Of a stretch of DNA of 12,895 nucleotides, positions 4,584-11,339 are shown in pieces. Positions within the stretch are counted from its first letter, which is position 1. Each line of letters begins with the position of its first letter. The translations under genes and the position numbers were made by a program. The stretch covers positions 1 through 12,895 of the forward strand of contig SKIA01000037.1 in NCBI GenBank assembly GCA_007116645.1. The letters run 5' to 3'. The notes below the pieces were generated by a model. It was not told the DNA's origin. It ran no database searches and was given only the letters and a program-made list of their open reading frames with translations. This stretch comes from Candidatus Woesearchaeota archaeon (GTDB lineage: Archaea; Nanobdellota; Nanobdellia; Woesearchaeales; SKIA01).

Positions 4584-5864
4584 TTACGGCTTAAACCGAA
4601 GTGGAGTTCTTGGAAACGCGATAGCATCTTTGACGCTATCAAGACCGCACACCCATGCTACAATGCGCTCCATACCAAGGCCAAAGCCGCCGTGAGGCAC
4701 ACTTCCGTACCTTCTGGTGTCAAGATACATCTCGTAGTCAGCAGGGTCTTCTCCGTCGCGCACAAGGCGCTCTTTGATTTTCTCAATATCTTCTTCGCGC
4801 TGTGAACCACCAATGATTTCACCAACGCCTGACACGAGCACGTCACAGCCTTGAACAACGTCAGGGCGCCCAGGAACTTCTTTCATGTAAAACGCCTTCA
4901 CTTCAGTAGGATAGTTAGTAACGATTACAGGAACGTCAAACTGTTGACAAATATATTCTTCTTCTTGTGTACGCAAGTCCTTACCCCAAGGAACGTCCAT
5001 GCCTTCTTTTTTGATAAGTGCTAGGGCATCATCGTATGTAATTCTGACAAAAGGCTTATCTCGAGCAGCGATAAGCGGCGAAACATCCTTTTCAAGCACT
5101 GCAAGCTCTTCTTCGCAGCGCTCAAGAACGCGGGAAACAACGTGCTTTACGACGCCTTCAGCATGGTCTTGAATGTCTTCAAACGTGCTCCAAGCCATTT
5201 CCATCTCGGCCATCCAAAACTCTGTGAGGTGACGAGAAGTCTTAGAGTTTTCCGCACGGAATGTGGGAGAGATGGTGAAGATGTTTTCAAGCGAGAAAAT
5301 AGCTGCTTCAGCATACAGTTGCCAAGTCTGTGATAAGTACACTTCGCTATCAAAATACTTAACTGCAAACAAGTCCGAACCGCCTTCTGCTTGTGTGGCT
5401 TGAAAGATAGGGCTGTGATACTCGTAAAAACCTTTCTGAATAAAATACTCTCTAAACGCTGCAAAGCACTCATGACGCACTTTGAGGATTGCATTCATGT
5501 ACCTGCTGCGAAGCCATAAGTGGCGGTTGTTTGCAAGATGCTCAATACTTTGGTCTTTGGTAATAGGAAACTCGTTAGAATCGCCAACAACGAGGACGTT
5601 GTCAACAATTAATTCAACACCTGTAGGTGCGCGCTCATCAGGTTTAAGCTCGCCCGAAAGAGTAACAGAAGACTCGACCTTGAGTGATTGTGTGCGCTCC
5701 CAAACTTCCTCTGATACAGCATCTTTTTTGATGACGCACTGCAAGACGTTATCGGTGTCTCGAAGTACTAAAAATCTCATGCTATTAGACCCGCGCTCTC
5801 GATACACCCATCCACTCACAGTGATACGCCCAGATTGTTGACTAATAGCTTGCTTAATATGCAT
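4584..5864 (-). CDS. asnS: Asparaginyl-tRNA synthetase (AsnRS)
   Basis: Class IIb aminoacyl-tRNA synthetase that charges tRNA-Asn with asparagine in the cytoplasm, 426 aa. Residues 1-100 form the OB-fold anticodon-binding domain (ITVSGWVYRERGSNSMRFLV). The catalytic domain shows motif 2 FRAENSKTSRHLTEFW (about 202-217), GEIIGGSQREED (about 349-360) and motif 3 GGFGLGMERI (392-401), ending FPRTP as the family does. Asn rather than Asp specificity rests on FRAEN-S-K-T and GGSQREE, where AspRS has FRAEDS-type and GxQR motifs. ATG 5864 is preferred to the TTG at 5879 because a TATA box is centred about 26 bases upstream (leaderless). It lies between DsbB and uL11, with its TATA box overlapping the DsbB stop codon. 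Confidence 0.94.
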   Translation of the reverse strand: MHIKQAISQQSGRITVSGWVYRERGSNSMRFLVLRDTDNVLQCVIKKDAVSEEVWERTQSLKVESSVTLSGELKPDERAPTGVELIVDNVLVVGDSNEFPITKDQSIEHLANNRHLWLRSRYMNAILKVRHECFAAFREYFIQKGFYEYHSPIFQATQAEGGSDLFAVKYFDSEVYLSQTWQLYAEAAIFSLENIFTISPTFRAENSKTSRHLTEFWMAEMEMAWSTFEDIQDHAEGVVKHVVSRVLERCEEELAVLEKDVSPLIAARDKPFVRITYDDALALIKKEGMDVPWGKDLRTQEEEYICQQFDVPVIVTNYPTEVKAFYMKEVPGRPDVVQGCDVLVSGVGEIIGGSQREEDIEKIKERLVRDGEDPADYEMYLDTRRYGSVPHGGFGLGMERIVAWVCGLDSVKDAIAFPRTPLRFKP

Positions 5865-5885
5865 ACATTCACAAAACAAGAAAGC

Positions 5886-5895
5886 CTTTTTTAAC
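5886..5895 (-). promoter_or_regulatory. TATA box of AsnRS, overlapping the DsbB stop codon
   Basis: Minus-strand GTTAAAAAAGG region, centred about 26 bases before ATG 5864. The DsbB stop (5891-5893) lies inside it. It decides the AsnRS start. Confidence 0.6.
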
Positions 5896-6454
5896 GTTTC
5901 TTTTTCTCAGAAGGAAGATACACGGCTAATAGCACGATTGCGCCGATAAACGCGGTAAATGCCATCAATGGAATACTAAAAAATCCCCAGTATCCTAGAT
6001 ACATTGTAGAACACGAGGCATCAGCAAGGCATTGAACGGTTCCCTGCATGAACGGGATGCGCTGAACAGTATAGTGATATCCTGCAATAGCTGCCCCAAT
6101 ACCTGCAAGAGTTAACCCGTATGTCTTAACAGGGAGAACTTTCTTTCTCCAATCAGCAATAAGAGATACCAGTAAGATGATGGCGAGCGGGTACATGAAT
6201 ATGCGTTGCCACCAGCACAGAAGGCACGGATTGTATCCTGCAAGATTCGACAGCCACATACTGCCAAGAGATGCAAAAGCAGTTATGATGAATGCTAAGA
6301 GCTTAGCGTACTTGCCAATTCGCAATTTCATACCAGGCCAAAAGGCAGGTTTTGAAACAACTGCAATAAGGGTTACGATCACTCCGGCCCATACAAGCAA
6401 GTTCAAATATGCAACAACATGAAAAATTGTTGGGGTAATAAGTTGAATGTCCAT
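5891..6454 (-). CDS. DsbB/BdbC-family disulfide bond formation membrane protein
   Basis: Integral membrane thiol oxidoreductase of the DsbB/BdbC family, which reoxidises a DsbA-like partner and passes the electrons to a quinone. It has 187 aa with about five hydrophobic segments (near 10-33, 50-72, 84-100, 111-127, 155-180). The first cysteine pair is in NPCLLCWWQR (Cys77, Cys80) between helices, the family hallmark, and the second is Cys142/Cys148 in QCLADASCS. The tail is basic (EKKKR). The ATG at 6454 shares a base with the Spt5 stop codon (TAATG), so it is the third gene of SecE-Spt5-DsbB. Linking secretion and oxidative folding is sensible, but this is not a standard place for the gene. 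No DsbA-like partner is in the window. Confidence 0.88.
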   Translation of the reverse strand: MDIQLITPTIFHVVAYLNLLVWAGVIVTLIAVVSKPAFWPGMKLRIGKYAKLLAFIITAFASLGSMWLSNLAGYNPCLLCWWQRIFMYPLAIILLVSLIADWRKKVLPVKTYGLTLAGIGAAIAGYHYTVQRIPFMQGTVQCLADASCSTMYLGYWGFFSIPLMAFTAFIGAIVLLAVYLPSEKKKR

Positions 6455-6945
6455 TATGCCATCTCGTCAAACTCTTCGTCGTCACGGCGAATAACGCGCA
6501 CAGCATCCATTTTCAAAGTGATAGGGATACTTACGACAGCTTCTAAGAGTTCAACAATAACTTCTTCTTTTGTGGTGTCAACACGCACAATCTTGGCTTT
6601 CTCACGCTTGAACGGTCCAGAAATGATTTCTGCAATGTCATTTTTGCGGATATTGACTTCCTTTTTGACCTGCTCGAGCATGTGTTCGATTTCTTTGTAC
6701 TCGACCTCGTTTGGTAAGAGGCCTTTAGCGTACGGAACACCATATGCTGCTTGTTCAGCGTCAGAGCGTGAAGCTGCTTCTACAAACACGTAACCTCGCA
6801 TACCGTGAGGGCGGATTACTGAAAAAACTTCAAGACCTTTCTTTTCCGCGTTGGACGCGACAAAAGTAACTACTTGGTCTTCTCGGTTCGCCGTTGTGCG
6901 CAACGCAAAGATGCTGCTTGTAGATGTTGTTTGTGCTTCAGTCAT
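6454..6945 (-). CDS. spt5: Transcription elongation factor Spt5 (NusG-like)
   Basis: Archaeal Spt5, the universal elongation factor that closes the RNA polymerase clamp and aids processivity. It has 163 aa. The NGN domain spans about 10-90 (IFALRTTANREDQVVTFVAS near its start, then HGMRGYVFVEAASRSDAEQA, 47-66). The KOW domain follows with NDIAEIISGPFKREKAKIVR (102-121) and a strand VSIPITLKMDAVRVI. The tail is acidic (RRDDEEFDEMA). The ATG at 6945 overlaps the SecE stop by four bases (ATGA), the classic archaeal secE-spt5 pairing. In many archaea uL11, uL1 and uL10 come next; here DsbB and AsnRS intervene before uL11. Confidence 0.95.
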   Translation of the reverse strand: MTEAQTTSTSSIFALRTTANREDQVVTFVASNAEKKGLEVFSVIRPHGMRGYVFVEAASRSDAEQAAYGVPYAKGLLPNEVEYKEIEHMLEQVKKEVNIRKNDIAEIISGPFKREKAKIVRVDTTKEEVIVELLEAVVSIPITLKMDAVRVIRRDDEEFDEMA

Positions 6946-7112
6946 ATTGGTACCAGGAATTGAAAAGCAATAGTGATGAGAAATCCAAGCATCCCGATAA
7001 TCACAAGCCCAAGGCCAGTAATTTTCACGAGGTCTGTGAATTCCTGCTTATTCGGCTTACGCGTAATTTTAAGCACGCGCTTACAGCTCGAATAGAATTG
7101 CTTTAATGTCAT
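6942..7112 (-). CDS. secE: Preprotein translocase subunit SecE (Sec61 gamma)
   Basis: SecE/Sec61-gamma, the small clamp subunit of the SecY translocon. It has 56 aa with a single membrane span. The basic amphipathic helix MTLKQFYSSCKRVLKITRKP leads into PNKQEFTDLVKITG, the family surface helix, and then the span LGLVIIGMLGFLITIAFQFL ending VPI. The ATG at 7112 has no Shine-Dalgarno, but a TATA box (minus-strand CTTTTATAAA) is centred about 27 bases upstream, so a leaderless transcript is predicted. It heads the SecE-Spt5-DsbB operon and its stop overlaps the Spt5 start. Confidence 0.93.
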   Translation of the reverse strand: MTLKQFYSSCKRVLKITRKPNKQEFTDLVKITGLGLVIIGMLGFLITIAFQFLVPI

Positions 7113-7134
7113 ACGTTGTTGGAGTGCTGGATGG

Positions 7135-7144
7135 TTTATAAAAG
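7135..7144 (-). promoter_or_regulatory. TATA box of the SecE-Spt5-DsbB operon
   Basis: Minus-strand CTTTTATAAA, centred about 27 bases before ATG 7112 and ending one base from the FtsZ stop codon (7146-7148). Confidence 0.7.
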
Positions 7145-7145
7145 T

Positions 7146-8252
7146 TTAGTCCACAAACTCAATGCCCAGCTCCGACTTCACCTCAGCTTGATGTTGGCTG
7201 CGTTGCTCTTTAACGCGCGTAGAACCCGTTATTTGCGGACTGTTCACGCCAGTAACAATAATCATGACCCGCACTGTACCTTCAAGGTCGTCGCGAATTT
7301 GCGCACCCCAAATTACACGAGCATCCTCATCTAGTTCGTTAGAAATTTCTTCAACGATACTTCGAGCTTCTTCAAGTGTAAGATCAGGTCCACCAATAAC
7401 ATTGATAAGTGCGCCATTAGCGCCCTTGATGTTTGCGTCAAGTAGTGGATTATTGATTGCCTTAAGGACTGCTTGTTTTGCGCGATCTGACGTGTCAGAC
7501 TCGCCAACACCGATAAGTGCAACGCCGCCTTTACCCATTACTGTTTTAATATCAGCAAAATCAAGGTTTACAAGACCTGCCTTGGTAACAAGCTCAGCGA
7601 TACCTTTCACAGAGTTTGTCAGTATTTCGTCTGCAACCTTAAATGCTGTGTGGATAGGTAGGTCTGGCGCGATTTCTAGTAGTTTATCGTTAGGAATAAC
7701 GATGAGGGTATCAACGTTTTCTTGGAGGCGCTCAAGACCGTATTGTGCATTATCTTTTCTGCGTGCGCCTTCCATCTTAAATGGGATGGTTACGATACCA
7801 ATGACGAGTGCTCCTTGTTTTTTAGCAATTTCTGCAACGATTGGTGCAGAACCAGTACCGGTTCCTCCACCTAGACCGCATGTAATAAAGACGAGATCTG
7901 CTCCTTGAAGTGATTGGCGAATATCTTGCTCTTGTTCGCGAGCAGCTTCTTCACCTACTTTAGGAATGCTTCCTGCTCCAAGTCCTTTTGTGAGCGATTT
8001 TCCGATAAGAATTTTTGTGTCAGCAGTACAGTAGAGCAAATCTTGTGCATCAGTATTAATTGCAACGGTTTTTGTTCCTTCAACACCAATTTCTCCAATA
8101 CGATTTACGGTGTTGTTTCCTCCACCACCGCATCCAACGACGCGAATAGCCGCTTTTTGTTGTGCGAGAAGTTCCTCTAGTTCTTCATCGATACTATTGT
8201 ACTGTCTCTTTGGGGCTTGCCGTTGCTGTGCTTGTTGAATAAATTCTTCCAT
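7146..8252 (-). CDS. ftsZ: Cell division GTPase FtsZ
   Basis: Tubulin-family GTPase that polymerises into the division ring. It has 368 aa. After a charged N-terminal arm (1-33) comes the nucleotide fold IRVVGCGGGGNNTVNRIGE (36-54), the tubulin signature GGGTGTGSAPIVA (128-140), PFKMEGARRKDNAQYGL (157-173) and the T7 catalytic loop NLDFADIK (229-236, Asp231 and Asp234). The C-terminal domain holds NPLLDANIKGANGALINVIG (268-287). A short linker ends ELGIEFVD, like the conserved tail of archaeal FtsZ1. The TATA box at 8281 predicts transcription from about 8260, giving a leader of only eight or so bases that opens with GGAG. It lies upstream of SecE on the same strand. Confidence 0.95.
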   Translation of the reverse strand: MEEFIQQAQQRQAPKRQYNSIDEELEELLAQQKAAIRVVGCGGGGNNTVNRIGEIGVEGTKTVAINTDAQDLLYCTADTKILIGKSLTKGLGAGSIPKVGEEAAREQEQDIRQSLQGADLVFITCGLGGGTGTGSAPIVAEIAKKQGALVIGIVTIPFKMEGARRKDNAQYGLERLQENVDTLIVIPNDKLLEIAPDLPIHTAFKVADEILTNSVKGIAELVTKAGLVNLDFADIKTVMGKGGVALIGVGESDTSDRAKQAVLKAINNPLLDANIKGANGALINVIGGPDLTLEEARSIVEEISNELDEDARVIWGAQIRDDLEGTVRVMIIVTGVNSPQITGSTRVKEQRSQHQAEVKSELGIEFVD

Positions 8253-8280
8253 GTGCTCTCCACTCTATAAGGCGAAACGA

Positions 8281-8290
8281 GAATATTTAA
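8281..8290 (-). promoter_or_regulatory. TATA box of ftsZ
   Basis: Minus-strand TTAAATATTC, centred near 8286. The predicted transcript start near 8260 puts GGAG (8261-8258) at the very 5' end of the mRNA, five bases before ATG 8252. The box lies immediately past the FKBP stop codon (8294-8296). Confidence 0.6.
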
Positions 8291-8293
8291 GGG

Positions 8294-8944
8294 TTATGCT
8301 TTGGTTTTCGCATATACAACATTTGTGATGTCTGTTAGTTCAGTCACTTGCTTTGTAACTTCTTCTTGCACAGGTTTTGGAAGCTCAAACGGTAGTGTGA
8401 TGGTTGCTTTCTTGTCAGCAATGGTGATGTCTGCTTCAAAGCGTAGTGCGCGAGAAACAACTGCGGTTACTTGCTCTTTAAGATCAGTGATTTTTCCGAG
8501 GATTTCCACTTCATACTCAATAACGCGACCTGAAAGCGGGTTGTTAAAGTCAACTACAACGCGATTTCCTGAGATACTCTTTACGCGTCCACGAACTCCG
8601 TCAATGTTGACGTCAAGGCCGGGTTGAGGATTGATTTTTTGTTTGTGAAATACCTTTAGCGGCATGAGTTTAATGTTGTTTGCTTGTTTTTTGCCAAACG
8701 CATCTTCTGGTTGTAGAGTAATACTAAACGTGCCTGTCTCTTTTTTGCCTACAAGGGCTTTGTCAAGACCTGCAAGAACGTGTCCTTTACCTACACAAAC
8801 AGTTATTGGCGAGAAGTCCATGTTTGGATTACCCAAGCCGTGTTCTTTAGCGACTTCCTTTTTTGTGGTGTCAAATACTTCATTAGCTTCTTGGTCTTTG
8901 CCGGTAAAGTTGATAGAGACAAAGTCTCCTTTGTTAAGTGTCAT
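8294..8944 (-). CDS. FKBP-type (SlyD-like) peptidyl-prolyl isomerase
   Basis: Cytoplasmic prolyl cis-trans isomerase and chaperone of the long archaeal FKBP class. It has 216 aa. The split FKBP domain is visible as KGDFVSINFTGKDQEANEVF (5-24), VGKGHVLAGLDKALVGKKET (51-70) and TFSITLQPEDAFGKK (72-86), with the IF chaperone insert NPQPGLDVNIDGVRGRVKSI (105-124) and then VDFNNPLSGRVIEYEVEI (131-148). A C-terminal domain (about 153-216) follows, as in other long archaeal FKBPs. ATG 8944 is chosen because the fold begins here and a TATA box lies about 25 bases upstream (leaderless); the frame is open for another 88 codons upstream, but that stretch covers the archaellin end and terminator. Confidence 0.93.
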   Translation of the reverse strand: MTLNKGDFVSINFTGKDQEANEVFDTTKKEVAKEHGLGNPNMDFSPITVCVGKGHVLAGLDKALVGKKETGTFSITLQPEDAFGKKQANNIKLMPLKVFHKQKINPQPGLDVNIDGVRGRVKSISGNRVVVDFNNPLSGRVIEYEVEILGKITDLKEQVTAVVSRALRFEADITIADKKATITLPFELPKPVQEEVTKQVTELTDITNVVYAKTKA

Positions 8945-8963
8945 AAACAAAGCAACAAGAAGT

Positions 8964-8973
8964 GCTTTATAAG
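8964..8973 (-). promoter_or_regulatory. TATA box of the FKBP gene
   Basis: Minus-strand CTTATAAAGC, centred about 25 bases before ATG 8944. It predicts a leaderless transcript. Confidence 0.65.
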
Positions 8974-8979
8974 AATTGT

Positions 8980-9030
8980 GAAGAAAAAAGAAAAACAAAA
9001 GAAAATATTTGGTTCCTCTATGGATAGAGG
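8980..9030 (-). terminator. Hairpin plus T-tract terminator of archaellin
   Basis: On the minus strand CCTCTA (9030-9025) and TAGAGG (9020-9015) form a 6-bp stem with loop TCCA, overlapping the archaellin stop codon. It is followed by ATATTTTCTTTTGTTTTTCT and more T down to about 8982. The layout resembles a bacterial intrinsic terminator. Confidence 0.6.
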
Positions 9031-9602
9031 TAGACTCTCTGGGTTGAGATAACGTCTGGCATGTTAAACATGACAAGCGTTGCCGTACCGATTTTTGGAA
9101 CGAAGTTGATGCGTACTGCTTCATCTTCTCCAATGAGTCTTGGCGCTTGGAACTGAACTTCAATAACGTCGCCTCGTTGTAAGTTGCCGTCAATATGGTT
9201 TGTACCATTGATTAGGTATCTTACTGAGAAGGTTCCTGTTTGTCCAGTTGTAGCGAATGCTGTATCATTCGTGTATTGTAGCGCTGTGGTGGTGTTATCA
9301 GTGTTAAGGGTCAAAGTGACCTCATCAAGTTTAATGGGGTTTGAGCCTGGGGCTAGCTTGATCTGCATAGAGAAGTTCTCTACTGAAAATCCGTTGCTGC
9401 CGTCAATTGCTGATACTTCTACCACACGGGCGTTGGTCGCGATTTCTCCTCGTGCTGCTTGTCCTGTAGCTAGTGCTTGTTGTTGTAAGCTTGATGCTGT
9501 CTGAATAACAACACCTGCCGCAACTGCTGCCACTAGGATGAGCGCAATGAAGATAATGAGCGTTCCAACTCCCATTTCCGCGCGTTTGTTGGTATATATC
9601 AT
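9018..9602 (-). CDS. Archaellin (archaeal flagellin, ArlB type)
   Basis: Major filament protein of the archaellum, 194 aa. The short class III signal MIYTNKRA is followed by EMGVGTLIIFIALILVAAVA, so ArlK/PibD cleavage is expected after Ala8. The hydrophobic helix continues to about 34 and forms the filament core. Then comes the typical LQQQALATGQAARGEIATNA stretch, then a beta-rich domain with four Asn-x-Ser/Thr sequons (near 76, 103, 112, 132), which are potential N-glycosylation sites. ATG 9602 is chosen for its signal peptide and GGTGA Shine-Dalgarno about 10 bases upstream; the frame continues upstream only into the leader. It stands alone: no other arl genes are in the window. Confidence 0.9.
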   Translation of the reverse strand: MIYTNKRAEMGVGTLIIFIALILVAAVAAGVVIQTASSLQQQALATGQAARGEIATNARVVEVSAIDGSNGFSVENFSMQIKLAPGSNPIKLDEVTLTLNTDNTTTALQYTNDTAFATTGQTGTFSVRYLINGTNHIDGNLQRGDVIEVQFQAPRLIGEDEAVRINFVPKIGTATLVMFNMPDVISTQRVYLYP

Positions 9603-9622
9603 GGTTGGTTGTTCACCTATCC

Positions 9623-9638
9623 CGTACACTATTGTACG
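9623..9638 (-). promoter_or_regulatory. Perfect inverted repeat in the archaellin leader
   Basis: CGTACA and TGTACG separated by four bases form a perfect 6-bp dyad. It lies about 5-20 bases after the predicted archaellin transcript start (about 9643) and about 20 bases before the ATG. It could be a repressor operator or a leader hairpin. Confidence 0.45.
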
Positions 9639-9663
9639 ATTGTGTATACTAGCAGTCTAATCA

Positions 9664-9674
9664 GTATAAAAAGC
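9664..9674 (-). promoter_or_regulatory. TATA box of archaellin
   Basis: Minus-strand GCTTTTTATAC, centred near 9669. The predicted transcript start near 9643 gives a leader of about 40 bases containing a dyad and GGTGA. Confidence 0.65.
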
Positions 9675-9695
9675 TTTCGTGTAAACCAGCAATTA

Positions 9696-9705
9696 CTTTA
9701 AAAAC
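9696..9705 (+). promoter_or_regulatory. TATA box of the thermosome gene
   Basis: CTTTAAAAAC centred about 26 bases before ATG 9726, which predicts a leaderless transcript. It is divergent from the archaellin promoter. Confidence 0.7.
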
Positions 9706-9725
9706 AAAACACAACTAGCACCTCT

Positions 9726-11294
9726 ATGAGCGAAAAAACCGTCCAACCCGTATTCATTCTCTCAGATACCACGCAACGAAGCAGTGGGAAGTCTGCTCAG
9801 CGAAACAACATTCTTGCTGCAAAAGTCGTTGCGGAGACTGTGCGGACCACACTAGGGCCGAAAGGAATGGACAAAATGCTTGTTGACGCAAACGGCCACG
9901 TCACTATTTCAAACGACGGCGTAACTATTCTCGAAGAAATGGATATTGACCACCCCGCAGCTAAAATGGTCGTAGAAGTTGCCAGAACACAAGAAAACGA
10001 GATCGGGGATGGAACCACAACAGCAGTCATTATCGCAGGAGAACTGCTCAAAAACGCAGAAACAATGCTTGACGACAAAATACATCCTACAGTAATCATT
10101 AAAGGATACCGTATTGCGCAAGAACAAGCAACAAAAGAGATCAAAAACCTCGCACAACCACTCAAACCAACAGATACACAACTACTTGAGAGCATTGCAA
10201 TAACTGCAATGACAGGAAAAGGAGCTGAAAACGCCAAAGAACACCTGGCAACACTGTGTGTTACAGCAGTGCGAAACATAGCGGAATCAGAAGAAATCGA
10301 CCTTAACACGATAAAAATACAAACGCAACCAGGAGCGAGCATCGAAGAATCAACACTCATACAAGGAATCGTTCTCGACAAAGAAGTGGTCCATCCGAAC
10401 ATGCCAAAAAACATAACAGACGCAAAAATCCTTCTTATCAACTCTTCACTTGAACTCAAAGAAACAGAAATGGACGCAAAAATAAGCATCCAAGACCCAA
10501 GCCAAGTGCAAGCGTACCTTGACCTTGAAGAACAACTCATAAACCAGCTCGTAAAGAGAATTGTCGCAACACAAGCAAACGTTGTTGTATGTCAAAAAGG
10601 AATAGATGACCTGGCAGCATACCACCTTGCAAAACATGGCATCATGGCAGTGCGCAGAGTGAAAAAAAGCGATTTAGAAAAACTAGCAAAAGCAACAGGT
10701 GCAAGAATACTTACGGACACAAAAGACCTTACGCAAGAAGCACTAGGTAAAGCCGGGCGCGTATCACAAAAAAAGATTGGCGACGAACCAATGCTCTTTA
10801 TTGAAGAGTGCAGCAACGCAAAAGCAGTCACATTACTCCTTCGAGGCGGAACAAGCCACACGCTCGACGAAGTAGAAAGAGCAGTCACTGACGCGATAGG
10901 AGACCTGCGAGCAGCACTACTCTCACAAGAAGTAGTAGCAGGAGCAGGAGCAGTAGAAGTACGCATTGCAAAAGCCCTCGAGAAATACGCAAAAACACTC
11001 TCAGGAAGAGAACAACTCGCAGTACACGCATACGCACAAGCACTTCTTATTATTCCAAGAACACTCGCAGAAAACGCAGGGCTTGACCCAATAGACGTAC
11101 TTGCAGACCTACAAAGCGCAACAATGGACTGGCCAGGAATTGATGTGAACACAGGTGAAGTAGTAGATTCATGGAGCGTAGGAGTCATTGAACCTGCACG
11201 CATAAAAACACAAGCACTCAGTAGCGCAACAGACGTTGCATGCATGATTCTGCGCATAGATGATGTGATAACAGCACACGAAAAAGCAAACTAA
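9726..11294 (+). CDS. Thermosome subunit (group II chaperonin)
   Basis: ATP-driven double-ring chaperonin subunit that folds proteins in the cytoplasm. It has 522 aa. Nucleotide-binding landmarks are VRTTLGPKGMDKMLVD (39-54), ISNDGVTILEEMDIDHPAAK (61-80) and EIGDGTTTAVIIAGELL (92-108). The equatorial C-terminal half has the family's AGAGAVEVRIAKALEKYA, AENAGLDPIDVLADL and GVIEPARIKTQALSSATDVA runs. It ends RIDDVITAHEKAN, without the Gly/Met-rich tail seen in many thermosomes. The ATG at 9726 has no Shine-Dalgarno but an ideal TATA spacing. Only one subunit is seen in the window, so a homo-oligomeric ring is possible. Long antisense open frames in it are products of codon use. Confidence 0.97.
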   Translation: MSEKTVQPVFILSDTTQRSSGKSAQRNNILAAKVVAETVRTTLGPKGMDKMLVDANGHVTISNDGVTILEEMDIDHPAAKMVVEVARTQENEIGDGTTTAVIIAGELLKNAETMLDDKIHPTVIIKGYRIAQEQATKEIKNLAQPLKPTDTQLLESIAITAMTGKGAENAKEHLATLCVTAVRNIAESEEIDLNTIKIQTQPGASIEESTLIQGIVLDKEVVHPNMPKNITDAKILLINSSLELKETEMDAKISIQDPSQVQAYLDLEEQLINQLVKRIVATQANVVVCQKGIDDLAAYHLAKHGIMAVRRVKKSDLEKLAKATGARILTDTKDLTQEALGKAGRVSQKKIGDEPMLFIEECSNAKAVTLLLRGGTSHTLDEVERAVTDAIGDLRAALLSQEVVAGAGAVEVRIAKALEKYAKTLSGREQLAVHAYAQALLIIPRTLAENAGLDPIDVLADLQSATMDWPGIDVNTGEVVDSWSVGVIEPARIKTQALSSATDVACMILRIDDVITAHEKAN

Positions 11295-11296
11295 AG

Positions 11297-11306
11297 CTTT
11301 AAATAC
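11297..11306 (+). promoter_or_regulatory. TATA box of the coiled-coil gene pair
   Basis: CTTTAAATAC centred at 11301-11302, directly after the thermosome stop codon. Transcription is predicted near 11327-11328, so the mRNA would begin with GAGGT about 12 bases before the GTG start. Confidence 0.65.
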
Positions 11307-11339
11307 CATCATTATTGCAAACACTAGAGGTAGAGAAGG

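Noticed and set aside
5865..5879. A five-residue upstream TTG start for AsnRS
   Set aside because: The TATA box predicts transcription from about 5864, so the TTG would not be in the mRNA.
7264..7908. A 214-codon antisense frame opposite ftsZ
   Set aside because: Ser/Thr/Pro-rich shadow of a well-identified gene, with no start signal.
8945..9208. An 88-codon N-terminal extension of the FKBP frame
   Set aside because: It crosses the archaellin 3' end and terminator; the FKBP fold begins at 8944, which also has ideal TATA spacing.
9797..11257. Long antisense open frames under the thermosome gene (247 and 221 codons)
   Set aside because: They mirror the sense codon use, show Ser/Cys-rich meaningless composition and have no promoter or Shine-Dalgarno.
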